Source: Artemisia argyi (taxonomy: Eukaryota; Streptophyta; Magnoliopsida; Asterales; Asteraceae). Taken from it: a DNA stretch of 64,000 bases. Below the pieces are notes generated by a model. It saw nothing but the letters and a program-made list of their open reading frames with translations, did no database searches and was not told where the DNA came from. Position 1 is the stretch's first letter, and each line of letters starts with the position of its first letter. The DNA is taken from positions 79,465,472 through 79,529,471 of the forward strand of contig CM060707.1 of the NCBI GenBank assembly GCA_030686995.1, in the 5' to 3' direction. Below are positions 44,068 through 54,138 of the stretch, in pieces. The position numbers were made by a program, and so were the translations under genes.

Positions 44068-45795
44068 TCATGAAGGATATGGAATTGAAGGTTTCGGGTT
44101 GGATTTTTCAACAGGAGTCTTGAGAGGTTCAAATACATCCCTTGTTTTGCGGATCGGGACCGGGATAACTAGAGGAGTGACGTCATTGGTACCTCCGTTG
44201 TTAGTAGGAAGTACCGTGTCCGTTGTAGCCTCAGTTTCACGTTCCTCTACCAGAATAGGAGAAGAGGTAGACAGAGCCATGGGTCCTTTATAAGAAACTT
44301 CACTTCGGGTTATGATCGCCTTTACATCGCCCCTTGGGTTAGCGATCATGTTGCTCGGTAGTGTACCTGAGCCCGAGGGTCGATCATTTAAAGACTTTTT
44401 GATTTCTGAGACTGGCTGACCAACAATTTGTTCATTTCTTCTTAGGATTTCATAAACTATTTAAACAACTCATCGGATGATGGTCCAGTTGGAACAATGG
44501 CTTGATTTTGGTTAGTAACATTTTGAGCTCGGTTGTTTTGAAAATTCCCTTGATTTTGATGATTATGACAATGAAAATTGTTTCCTTGTTGAAAATAACC
44601 TTGTTGGAAATTATTACCCAAATGAAAATTACCATGACCTTGATTACGGTTAAAATTTCCTTGGTTTTGGTTTTGAAAAGCCTGATTGTGACCGGAATGG
44701 AAATTCCCATTATTTTGAAAACCTTGGTTCATTCGGTTTTGATTTTGATTAAAATTTTGATTCCGGTTTTGAACATTCTGATTCTGAGACTGATTAAACT
44801 CGGGTGGTCCAAGGTAGTTATTGGAACGATAGCTCAAAAGGTTACGGTCCCCTTGTGGTTGGTAGGAATTACCTCCCGCATTTTAGGAACCTTAAGCTGC
44901 GTACACGTTTTCATGAGTGAAGCCACCGGAGGCTGGGCACTCAGTGTATGGGTGGGGACCACCACAAGTTTCACAACATGGGGTAACAGCTTTGACGTGA
45001 TGATTTTGATTTGTCTAATGGATACGTAAAACTACAGTGGACAAATCATCAAGTTTTTTAGCAAGGAGTGACTGATTTACATGAGCCATTCCTCTCAGCT
45101 GAGGAATCCTAAAAATCGTGATGGGGAGTCATGTTTTCGATTAAATCATAGCACTCTTCAGGGGTCCTTTTCATAAAGGTGCCCCCAGCAGCAGCATTGA
45201 TGGTGTCATGGTGACAAAGTGTCAATCCATTGTAGAAGGTATCTATAATGGTGACAAGAAGTATATTTTGATTGGGACATCGATCAATTGCAAGCTTATA
45301 GCATTCCCATGCCTCAAATAAGGACTCGCCAGGATGCTATCGGAAGTTGCTGATATCATTCCTCAGCTTAGTTACCATAGATGGTGGGAAGTAGTTAGCC
45401 AAGAATTTGGTAACCATTTCATCAAAAGTGTGGATCGAAGTCTTTGGAAGACGATCGAACCAGGCAGTAGCATGATGAGTGAGAGAATAGGGGAAGAGAT
45501 ATAAATGAAGGCCGTCTTCGGTGACGCCATTTTGTTTCATGCTCTGGGTGATGGTTAAAAATTTGTCAAGATGCTTGTTAGCATCGTCACCCGGCAATCC
45601 GTGAAATTGACACAAATTTTGGACTTGCTGAATCATGTGATGCTTGAGGCCAAAATCCGTGGCCTCAATAGTGAGTGGTGCAATAGGTCCACCTCTCCCG
45701 TGCATGGTAGGCTGACACAACTCCTCCATCGTTCGGAGATCAGGAGCTGCCTCATCCTTGGGAGGGTCAGGTGGGGGTGGTGGGGGCTCGTCCAT
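44068..45795 (-). pseudogene. Element D gag
   Basis: On the minus strand the frame open from 46002 gains its first plausible ATG at 45795 (MDEPPPPPPDPPKDEA), preceded by a run of A codons. HHMIQQVQNLCQFHGLPGDDANKHLDKFL and the HATAWFDRLP...KFLANYFPP block mark the gypsy gag capsid domain. The rest (45336-44838) is frameshifted. 44837-44457 is an Asn/Gln/Phe-rich segment (NQNRMNQGFQNNGNFHSG) and 44349-44068 a Thr/Pro-rich linker to protease. No CCHC knuckle is seen. Confidence 0.8.
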
Positions 45796-46002
45796 TTTTT
45801 TTTTTGGGTTCTTCAATAACTGTACGTAACTCGGGTACGTTTTTCTGATGATTACGTTTTGTTTGTGAATGAGTGCGCATGCACTAAAAACAATGTCAAT
45901 TAAAACAAGACCAAGGCAAAACAACAGGGAACTTAAACCAATAATCACAGTACGACTGGCTTCTTTGAAAAAGGTACACCAATCACAAGGATACAAAGGC
46001 AA

Positions 46003-46545
46003 GTTTTAATCTTTAGTTTGGGAACTTGTTAATGTTCATACCCCCAGTTGGTAGGTATTCAGCCTTGGTTTTTGACAGTGTATTTTATGTATTTTTTATT
46101 AACAGAAAACAAAATGTTTTTGGCTTTTTCGGTGTGTGTGCAAAAAACTTTTGGAAATATTTTTGGTATCGATTCGTTAACTGAAATCGTTTTCCTTAAA
46201 ATTACTCGCAGGGTGGCGGGAGAGATGAATGGATCTCTCTTCAGTTTGCAATTTAATGTCAGAACTTCCGTTTACCACCTATGTAGGTTGTAATCTTAAA
46301 GAAAGTGAAGTAATTGAACTTCATGATTTGTTTTGTTGTTTTTTATTTTTTTATTATTATTATTTTTTTTTTTTTTGTGTTGTTAACACTTTAGGAAAGT
46401 GTTAATGAACCTTTTTTGATATGATTAAAATTTTTACAATAATTTAAAAAGTGGTGAAATTTGTACAAGGATGGTTTTGAAAAATCACTAAACCTATAAA
46501 CGTTTTGAAACACGCAACAATCTCCCTCGCAGCGGCACCAAAATT
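46003..46545 (-). other. Leader and primer site of element D
   Basis: Between the LTR edge (46546) and gag. On the minus strand the primer site TTTTGGTGCCGCTGCGAGGG lies directly next to the LTR. Below it is AT-rich sequence with a long T run at 46343-46377. No ORF. Confidence 0.65.
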
Positions 46546-46848
46546 TGACTCCTCCCAAACAGTCAGTCCAAATTAACCAAGGATGGTCAAAAGGTCAAAC
46601 CTGAGGGAGTAGAGTGCAAGATATTAAATCCGTGGAAGTACAGGGAAATCCCCGGGTCGTTAAATCCCAACGAGATTAAAATTATGTTTTTGAAACGCTT
46701 AAGGGATACAGTGATTTGGAATAGTAACAGATAATGATTTGGAGTTATTTACACTACTGATTTGATTGATAATAAGACAAATAAACAGTATAAACAATTG
46801 CAGTATTACAAATATATGAAAACGTAAGCAAAATAACAAGGGGTAATT
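46546..46848 (-). repeat. Truncated 5' LTR of element D
   Basis: TGACTCCTCCCAAACAGTC and the next roughly 290 bp match 19464-19790, with a 28-bp gap near 46837. Similarity stops after AAGGGGTAA. The rest of the LTR, and any target-site duplication, is missing. An AGGGG lies at 46839-46843 and also just left of 19464; see the rejected list. Confidence 0.8.
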
Positions 46849-47734
46849 GTGTATTTTCCCCATGGGCTTCACCATGCTTCAAGCCTAGCCCCATACGAAT
46901 TCGAGTATAGGGTTTTGCCCCAATTCGACTTATGCGGTTTATGCCATTATGTTCATATGGCCATTTTTGCCCCAAAATCAAGTACAAGTGTGTAAGTGTG
47001 TGTAAGACCCAACTACACTTGTGTAAGTGTCCTTTTTTATGCGACATGTACCTATGTGTAAGTGCACTATTATGCAACATGTACAATTTTTTAAAATAAG
47101 TCAAACTTTTGAAAAATAAAATATAATTTATTTTTTATGCAAAATGTACTTTTTAATGAGATTAGATGTTTCAAATAGTTATGTGTACTTTGTTATGCTA
47201 TTTGTACAAAATTTTATTTGATTTGATATGTTGAAAGTTTATGTACTTGGTTATGCGACTTGTACTCATCCCGAACCTAAGTTTTAAGATTCAATCTCCA
47301 AATCAAGTACCTAACCAACATCCAAACCAAGTACAAAACCTTACCACATTTCATCTCCTTTTCAAATCTATACATAACATCTCTCTCCAATCTCATAAAC
47401 CAGCACCACCACCACGTTATAGCCACCGCCACACCACCATAAAATAGCACCACCACGTTACAGCCACAGCACCACCACGTTAATATGTTCTTGCTTTATT
47501 TGTTATGTTGTTAAATTTTTACTAGTTCAAATAATTTTATAAAATGTAAAAGATATTAGTTAGATTTATATTAAATGCATTGACCATTGTTAAACATTGG
47601 GCACTCAACAGTCTTTCATGCGATAACCAACCGGTGGTTCATGTACTAAAGTGTATCAATTCCCCACGGTCCTCCACAAATACCTCATACCACAATGACA
47701 CACACATACAACTTTTTTCTAAAGCAAAACAACA
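46849..47734. other. Intergenic stretch, no gene seen
   Basis: Includes five variants of TTATGC.A..TGTAC at 47035-47265, and a CCACCA/CACGTTA-rich segment at 47402-47480. ORFs here are short and show no family features. Origin unclear. Confidence 0.5.
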
Positions 47735-48094
47735 ATGGCTCCACTACCACTTTTTGATGAACTTGCTCATGCTTGTGGTTCCACCTTGTTGGAACGCCAC
47801 CTAGATTTGTATCTTGAGAGGTCTTCTGCCAAAGACAAGGATCTGGAGCGTGATATCACGAAATTCTACATGAAGTTATCTGAGTCCATCAAAGAAGCCT
47901 AAGCTTTTCTGAATGAAGTCGATGTCCTGAAGGGTAGGGTCGAGGCTGTGGAGACTGCAAAGTTCCTTAGGCAGCGTCAGCATAAGGATCTGCTTCGGCT
48001 GATGGCTCTGATGATTTCTATGAAGGAAACTGAGTTGAGCATGCGTCAGAAAGATATATTTGCTGAGAAGCTGAAGGGATGGTTGCCATTCTAA
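47735..48094 (+). pseudogene. Small coiled-coil protein gene 1, interrupted by one stop
   Basis: ATG 47735 (MAPLPLFDELAHACGSTLLE) to TAA 48092-48094, 120 codons. One in-frame TAA at 47900-47902 lies after KLSESIKEA. The frame continues with clear coding character on both sides: heptad-like Leu/Glu/Lys sequence (FLNEVDVLKGRVEAVETAKF) and a tail ending KGWLPF. The second half resembles the gene at 49517 (Q-K-x-x-L..L, KD...E.L pattern), suggesting distant paralogues. Family not recognised. A single base change at codon 56 would explain the stop; sequencing error is also possible. Confidence 0.5.
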
Positions 48095-48279
48095 GTCTCT
48101 GGGTGATGCTCTTGGAAGTCTCTGGCTGGATTTCGTATTTAGTTTATGTTTCTTGGTTTATGTTTAACATGTTCTTGTTTATGTTTATCATTATCATTAT
48201 CATGTTTCTGGTTTATGTTGATTTGGACATTGGACTCTTAAAATTTTTTTATCTAATGTTTATTTTTTATGTTTATCAA

Positions 48280-49010
48280 TTTTTGCTCTATGGTTTATGT
48301 TTATTGTTTATATTTTTTGATTAAGTTTGGTTATGCTACTCTCCCTAAATTCTTTTTTTAAAAATGCATATGTTATTTGTATTAAATATTTTTTGCTCTA
48401 TGGTTTATGTTTATCGTTTATATTTTTTGATTAAGTTTGGTTATGCTACTCTCCCTAAATTACTTTTGAAAAACTGCATATGTTATTTGTATTAAATCTG
48501 CTGGTTTATGTTTAGGATCATTCTTATTTTTTTATGCGCTATGATAGTGTTACATGAAACGACTTTTGAATTTATCCCATATAATTAATGACGTTTTGTT
48601 TAATATTGTAATGTTGAATTTATCCCATATTCGTTTTTAAAAAATGCATATGTTTTTTTTATTAAATCTGGTTTATGTTTAGGGATCATTTTTCTTTTTT
48701 ATGCGCTATGATGTTGTTACATGAATCGACTTTTAAATTTATAATATATAATTAACGATGTTGTTTAATATTGATTATGTTTGATTTACTCTCCCTAAAT
48801 TCCTTTTTAAAAGCTGCAAATGTTATTTGTATAAAAACTGGTTTATGTTTATCATTTATCTTTTTTTATGTTCTATGATGGTGTTACATGAATGGACCTT
48901 TCAATTTATAATATATAATTAATGAGTTTTTGTTTAATATTGGTTATGCTAATCTCCCTCAATTCCTTTTTAAAAACTGTATATGTTATTATGTGTATTA
49001 AATCTGATAA
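48280..49010. repeat. Degenerate tandem repeat, about 170-bp period
   Basis: CTCCCTAAATT lies at 48341, 48451 and 48791, with degraded equivalents near 48628 and 48953. TTTATGCGCTATGAT...TGTTACATGAA.CGAC lies near 48531, 48699 and 48868. Spacing is close to 170 bp except for a shortened first unit (110 bp). AT-rich, with repeated GGTTTATGTTTA words. The ORF at 48079 is fortuitous. Confidence 0.75.
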
Positions 49011-49516
49011 TTTGCAAATTAATAGTATCAAGTTTGATAATTATTGCGTTGTTATTCTTCAAACTAATATTATTTTAGTTATTGTATTTTATTATGTATT
49101 TATGTTTTTAGAAAAAATTTAATCTTAAATGGGATTTTTTTATAAGTATAAAAATATAAGTTATAAGTAATTTTTTGAATTTTAGGAAGTTAATGGTAAT
49201 GCATTGTGCCTGGAAGGGTTGATTTATATCCATTGCACAAATGAGGGGTTTAAATTGTAATGTTGGACATCTTCTTAAACACTGCATTCCCCATTTATGC
49301 ATGGGAGAAGATGGAAAGGCTGCATTAACAACCAAACTAAATGTTCCAATGCCTCGAGAATGTCTTTGTGGTGTTATTTTTACACATTGCAATGTGCTTT
49401 CATTAATTACAACAACCAAACCCCTATTTTCATTATATATACGTATACATTGATCACATACTTTTAACCCTATATTTTAAACATACATTTATCCACATTT
49501 TAACCCTAACCTTAAG

Positions 49517-49891
49517 ATGGCAGATACACCAAACCTTAATGAGATGAAAGATGCAACAGAATCTGGTAAGCTAGTTGATGCGTTCAAGCTGTTGGTAACA
49601 CATGACAAAGCAGAGGAGATAAGTTTTATAGCTCGTATTGGGGAGGAGAGTAGCCAGTTGAGGGAGGTGATTGAAAAGAAGGAGAAAACAGTAACTGAGG
49701 TAGCTACCTCATTTACTCGTTTCAATGTTGTGGCTGAAACTGGCCGTCAATGCCTGCTTGAAGTTCAACAAAAAGACCGCAGGAAGCTTCATCTGTTGGC
49801 TCAACTACTGGTGCTGTCTCGTCAAATCTTGGAGGAGAAGGATGGGCTTTTGGAGAGGTTGGAAGAAGCTGAAGCGGATGACGAAGATTAG
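49517..49891 (+). CDS. Small coiled-coil protein gene 2, unknown function
   Basis: 124 codons, MADTPNLNEMKDATESGK to EADDED, uninterrupted. Leu/Glu/Lys heptads over residues 45-118 predict a coiled coil (ESSQLREVIEKKEKTVTEV, KLHLLAQLLVLSRQILEEKD), with an acidic tail. No signal peptide or membrane span. A TATA-like TTATATAT lies at 49433-49440, about 80 nt before the ATG, and AT-rich 3' sequence follows. It is the only intact member of a group of small ORFs in this interval, so it is the best candidate for a real host gene here. Family not recognised. Confidence 0.6.
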   Translation: MADTPNLNEMKDATESGKLVDAFKLLVTHDKAEEISFIARIGEESSQLREVIEKKEKTVTEVATSFTRFNVVAETGRQCLLEVQQKDRRKLHLLAQLLVLSRQILEEKDGLLERLEEAEADDED

Positions 49892-51498
49892 TATGTTTTC
49901 GTCAATGTCTTTTGTGTTTTGTTGTATGTACTAGGGTTGTATCTATATGTTTATTATCAATGAATGGAACAACGGATCAAGGATGATCAATTATGTTTAT
50001 TAAAGTATTTATGGCTTATTACCTTTTAGAGTATATTTATTTTCATTTTTTTGGTATAAAGGGTAAAGTAGTGTGTGTGTTTGACTTTTGTTATCTCACA
50101 CATTTCTCTCTCACACACGGTGAAAACAAGCTGGTAGATCTCAATAGCAGATGATTTAGGGTTTTCAATCTAAGCCAAAATTAATCAAAATGTATATTAA
50201 ACAATCAAATATTTATCAGGGCTATGATAAAGGATTCTGTCTTTGATGATTCAGCCTAATATTTCAGGTATTCGATTTCAGTTTGCGCAAATAGATATTA
50301 ATGATGGTTTCAAGTTTAGTTAATTGATATGAATTTCCTTTGTGTTGCATGGTTGTTGAACCCTACTTAGCTATTTATGGATGGACTTTAAAATCTTCAC
50401 ACTATTTTGATTGGGATGCTGATACTGGCAATCTTGATGATATAGTTGTTGAAGTTGGAACGATTAAACGAAAGGTTAGTGGATACTTTATTTGAATCAT
50501 TGAGTAGTTTATATCATCTTAGGCCGTTTACTTTATGTCGAAATTTTTTTAAAGGGAAAGTTCATGTTGTCATATTTCATTTGAAGTGTTTCGAAGTTCT
50601 TCATTTGTGTAGTAATGAGTTTGTTTGTGGTTGGTTTGGGGTTTTAGGATATCGTTGATCTGTTTCAATGGTAAGCCATCTTTCCATTTTACTACATATT
50701 TAACCTGGTTTGGTTTAACTACTATAAAATGAGGTATGGTGTGATATATATCTTTACTAAATTGAGGTATGGTGTGAATATATGATTCATTCTATTCTTA
50801 CATTTTCCTTGGAAGTGTATTTCGTTTAATCAGTTAGTGTTTATTGAAACAAGTCTAGTTTGATATGGGTCTTACCCTCTCAAAACCAAACCTGATGCCC
50901 ACTTAAGTTTCCTGTCATAGTACCAATTTTTATGCGACCCAAATGTAGAGTATCATTAATATGAAGGTTTTTTTTGTTAGTTTATCAAACCCTCTAAGCT
51001 TGCGTATCACAAAAGTAGTAAAATTCCATAACAAGAAACAAGTCTAAAAACAAGGCAAACACAATGCACAAGTTTGAATGCTACTGCAGAGACATCATTG
51101 CAAAATATATATTGATAAGTTTAATTGTGATTTGACAAGGCTCTTACCCTCTCAAAGCCCAACCTCCCCTTATGCACATTTAAGTTCACTGTCCTATTAA
51201 TAAGTTTGATATGACCCAACTGTAGAGTGTGTAGGTGTGTGTTTATATTGAGATTGTGTGTATGTTTAATATGTATATTTTTTCTATGGTTATAATTGTT
51301 AATTTCTGTTTATATTTGACTTATAAGGGCAGTTGATTAGATTGCCACACTTGAGCCACACGCATGAATAGTTATTCATCATTAATTTCCCTTCCCCATG
51401 CATGAAAACACAATAACTACAACTCATTTTACATCCAATAGGAGTTTGACCAAAACTCATAACTATATTTATATAAAATATAACTTATCATATCATCC
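49892..51498. other. Intergenic stretch, no gene seen
   Basis: AT-rich. Contains a degenerate direct repeat (CTTACCCTCTCAAA...TTTAAGTT...TGACCCAA.TGTAGAGT) at about 50871-50953 and 51142-51225. A shorter repeat of GAGGTATGGTGTGA lies at about 50731 and 50764. The ORF at 50446 shows no features. Confidence 0.5.
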
Positions 51499-51879
51499 AT
51501 GGCTTCTTCTTCTTCCTACAATTTGGCAACAACAGTCAAGAGGCACTTCAAGAAAGAGTTGACTCAAGAGAGGGGTCGTTTGAAGCGATTTGTGAAAGAA
51601 TGTAATCAAATACAAAAGCAAGTTGAAGACCGTCAAGTTGCACTCAATGAGACTCAGCATCTAGTCCCATTGGACGAAAATACAGATGCTATTATACATT
51701 CTCTAATAGAAACACAGGTAAGGGAGCGTAACAGGATTGTTTTGTTAACTGCTCTAATCAATGATATCAGTGATGGGATTCAGGAGAAGGAACGCTAAGT
51801 GCAGCTTATGTAGGTCCAAGAAGAAGAAGCCTGTGCACCAAAAAAATATAAAAAAAAAGTCTCCTCTGACGAAGATTAG
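51499..51879 (+). pseudogene. Small coiled-coil protein gene 3, two stops near the C-terminus
   Basis: ATG 51499 (MASSSSYNLATTVKRHFKKE). The first stop is TAA at 51796-51798 after IQEKER. The same frame continues through a second stop (TAG 51811-51813) into VQEEEACAPKKYKKKVSSDED and ends at TAG 51877-51879. The basic-then-acidic tail looks coding and resembles the acidic tail of gene 2. Residues 20-99 are heptad-like (LKRFVKECNQIQKQVEDRQ, ERNRIVLLTALINDI). TATA-like TTTATATAAAATA at 51468-51480. The 99-residue product could still be made. Function unknown. Confidence 0.5.
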
Positions 51880-52308
51880 AGTATGATCATGATGATTGTG
51901 TTTTGCGGTTATATTATGGCAGTTATTTTCTATGTTTATGTTGTGTAACTTTTAATGAAATTGCTTTAAGCCTGGTGTTGTAATGACTTTGATGAATGAT
52001 TAATATTAAGTTGTAGTTATCTTTAATATTCAAACTGATGTCTACATATAATTTTACCTGTACGTGATGCGCATTAGTATGTTAGAAGCAGGTTAAGAAA
52101 ATTTTTGTACATCACAAGATACCGCAAAAAGACATAGTAAGTCATGACCAGGTTCAAAATCAAACAAGAACAAAATTGATCTTTCAACAAGTAAACAAAC
52201 TTACATTTCAAGATTAAAGACACATACACACATACTTAGTGAAACATTAGTGAAACATTGTTAATAATTATGATAACATAGACACATACACACAAACTTA
52301 GCGAAACA
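51880..52308. other. Intergenic stretch, no gene seen
   Basis: AT-rich 3' flanks of two convergent small genes. Includes a short direct repeat ACACATACACA.A.ACTTAG.GAAACATTA at about 52219 and 52281. Nothing else recognised. Confidence 0.5.
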
Positions 52309-52638
52309 TTAAGAAGTAAACGAATTATCTTCAATCTCTTTGTAGACATAAACAATTTGTTTGCGTAGTAACGCTATTGTTGTATTGCGTTCTTCAATCA
52401 TCTTCTGGCGTTCCTGTATGATCTCCTCATCCCTCTTGATTTGTTTTTCATGAAATTTTATACGCTTGTTATAAAGATCAATCAGCGTTTTTTCACTTCC
52501 ATAAGCGCCATAATGGCATTTATCTCATATATCTTGGGGTATGTCAAAAATCTTGTACTTCTCAGGAATAGGAGGAATAGAATCATCTCTTGCTCGTTTA
52601 TTTTTCCTGGAATCAGCGTTTGATGATGAAGATGCCAT
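52309..52638 (-). pseudogene. Small coiled-coil protein gene 4 (minus strand), one in-frame TGA
   Basis: Minus-strand ATG 52638 (MASSSSNADSRKNKRARDD) to TAA 52311-52309, 110 codons. One TGA at 52527-52525 after FDIPQDI. The basic N-terminal KNKRAR could be a nuclear signal. The part after the stop is a strong coiled coil (KFHEKQIKRDEEIIQERQKM, EERNTTIALLRKQIV). It shares the MASSSS start with gene 3. A TATA-like AGTATAAATAAC lies on the minus strand at 52687-52676, so the gene has its own promoter. It is divergent from the gene at 53005. Function unknown. Confidence 0.5.
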
Positions 52639-53004
52639 TAGGATGAATGATTGACAGAATGGGTGAGATAGTTTGTTATTTATACTAAGAGAAACAATTC
52701 AATCCAATTGAAAAGTCACTAATCACCAATCGGTGTGTTTAAAAAATAAATGCAAGGTCCATAACCGTTACTAATGAATCACTAAACCCTGTGTCTATTC
52801 CAAAATTTTAAAACCATTCAGTTGCCTGGACACATGTCTTACAACAACTATAAATAAATAGCTAAGTTTCACACCTTCTTTTATTCTTTATTGACTAGCA
52901 CTAGTAAGTAGTTAATACTCCTTTACCTACCTCACATAATGAAGTAAATTATCCTACCAACTAGGATAGTAAAGTCTCCTTCCAACTTTCTCAAGAACAT
53001 AGAT
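52639..53004. promoter_or_regulatory. Divergent promoter region between small genes 4 and 5
   Basis: 366 bp between two head-to-head ATGs. Minus-strand TATA AGTATAAATAAC (52687-52676) serves the left gene and plus-strand CTATAAATAAATA (52848-52860) the right one. Inferred from TATA boxes and orientation only. Confidence 0.4.
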
Positions 53005-53388
53005 ATGGCAGAATCTGTAACTCAAAAATTAAAGAGAAAGAAAATGAGTAGTAATGATAGACAGGTAGAGGAAGCAGGTGGTTGTATAATTGGTCTTGGT
53101 ATTAGAAGTGGGAACAAAACAGGAGGGGGTGGTGCAAAGATAGAGGTGTTGGTCGAAAGATGCTTCATATGTTGTGGGGATGTTAAGTGTTGGAGGCATT
53201 GTGATGTGATACTTGAACAGGCAGGTTGTGAAATGGCAGATGAAGTAAGTTGTGGTGTCATTGGTCTGGGTATTACAAGTAGAAACATAAGTTCATGGGG
53301 TGGTGCAGATGCAACTCAATAAACTAAAGCAAAGAAGAACACTAAAAAGAAGCCAAGAAAGTTCATTAAAAACAACACCAGAAACTAA
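53005..53388 (+). pseudogene. Small gene 5, Gly/Cys-rich, stop near the C-terminus
   Basis: ATG 53005 (MAESVTQKLKRKKMSSNDR). The first stop is TAA at 53320-53322. The frame then continues as TKAKKNTKKKPRKFIKNN, a strongly basic tail, to TAA 53386-53388. Two copies of a Cys/Gly-Ile-Gly-Leu-Gly-Ile unit (CIIGLGIRSGN, CGVIGLGITSRN) suggest an internal duplication. The middle has a Cys cluster (CFICCGDVKCWRHCD). Unlike genes 1-4 it is not coiled coil. TATA-like CTATAAATAAATA about 150 nt upstream. Function unknown. Confidence 0.45.
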
Positions 53389-53540
53389 ATCACTATGGTT
53401 TTGGGTATGTCCAAACCAAAAACTGAATCACTATGTTTAGTCTGTGTTTTAATGTTTCATTAATGTGAGTTTGTTGTTTATGTTTGTGATACCTATTCAA
53501 TTCACTAATGAAGTGTAAACATATGTGAAGACATTATTCA
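53389..53540. other. 3' flank of small gene 5
   Basis: AT-rich, plausibly the 3'UTR of the gene at 53005. It ends where the LTR of element G is thought to start. Confidence 0.4.
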
Positions 53541-53849
53541 TGTTGGGATGACTCCTAACAGTTAAATGTGACAACATTAACGGGATTACATTAGTTATCA
53601 TGTAAGCCTAATACACAGGTACTAGAAACGTCATTATTGTAAAGTGGTGTGTATGTATGGCTATATATACCCCTCCATTCTTCCATGGAGGGGGTGAGAC
53701 TTTGTGTAACTCTTTCATTTTCATTATCAATAAAACACTTAGTTTTCCCTTTACTCTTTACTCTCTCTCTCTAACCATGGAGTTCTTATTCTTTCATTAT
53801 ACACGACCTCCCGAAATCACAATAATTCAACCTAAAACATGATCCTACA
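53541..53849 (+). repeat. 5' LTR of element G
   Basis: About 309 bp, TGTTGGGATGACTCC...ATGATCCTACA. TATA box CTATATATAC at 53661-53670, followed at once by hairpin CCCCTCCAT-TCTTCC-ATGGAGGGG (53670-53693). AATAAAACA polyadenylation-like word at about 53731. CT-rich near the end, as in C's LTR. The right edge is firm (next to the primer site); the left edge is inferred from TG. Confidence 0.65.
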
Positions 53850-53851
53850 AG

Positions 53852-53865
53852 TGGTATCATTCGCC
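53852..53865 (+). promoter_or_regulatory. Primer binding site of element G
   Basis: TGGTATCATTCGCC, two bases after the LTR, the initiator-tRNA-Met type. Differs by one base from C's site at 22643. Confidence 0.75.
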
Positions 53866-54138
53866 TAATAGAGATTGAAGTGTTGTTTATTTGGTTAACG
53901 TGGGGTTTAGGTGTGTTTTTCCTTATATTTTTCCTTTTTCTTTGTTTCTTTCACTTAATCTTGAAGCTTGGACAAGTTTCAAGGTTGATATAGTGATAAG
54001 AAGCTTAGATTTTGCATAAAGTCTTGATCTTTCATAGCTTTTAGTACTTTTTCTCTTTGTTTCTTAAGTTTTATAGCTTCTTTGATATTAAAAAATGAGT
54101 CTTTGGTACCTAAAACTTTCATATTTAGTGTTTTCTAA

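Larger units (their letters stand above)
19464..46848 (-). mobile_element. Ty3/gypsy element D, Athila/Tat group, with nested C and F
   Basis: Minus-strand element. The right end has a short LTR piece (46546-46848) followed, on the minus strand, by the primer site TTTTGGTGCCGCTGCGAGGG. Then come gag, Cys-poor Asn/Gln-rich linker, protease, RT, RNase H, integrase, a 3' noncoding region, the purine tract and a long 3' LTR (31680-19464). The gag-PR-RT-RH-IN order and FMDD, TTEKEL and HHCC motifs identify Ty3/gypsy. About 290 bp adjoining the LTR end are shared between 19464-19790 and 46546-46846. Copia C is inserted in the 3' LTR and F in pol between RNase H and integrase. Confidence 0.85.

Noticed and set aside
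46839..46843. AGGGG as a target-site duplication of element D (also at 19459-19463)
   Set aside because: The same AAGGGGTAA occurs inside the other LTR copy at about 19782, so it is more likely LTR sequence and the match at the left flank a coincidence. A 293-bp LTR would also lack a purine tract next to it.
48079..48324. Hydrophobic ORF suggesting a membrane protein
   Set aside because: It arises from AT-rich tandem repeat sequence (TTTATGTTTA words). No start context or conservation.
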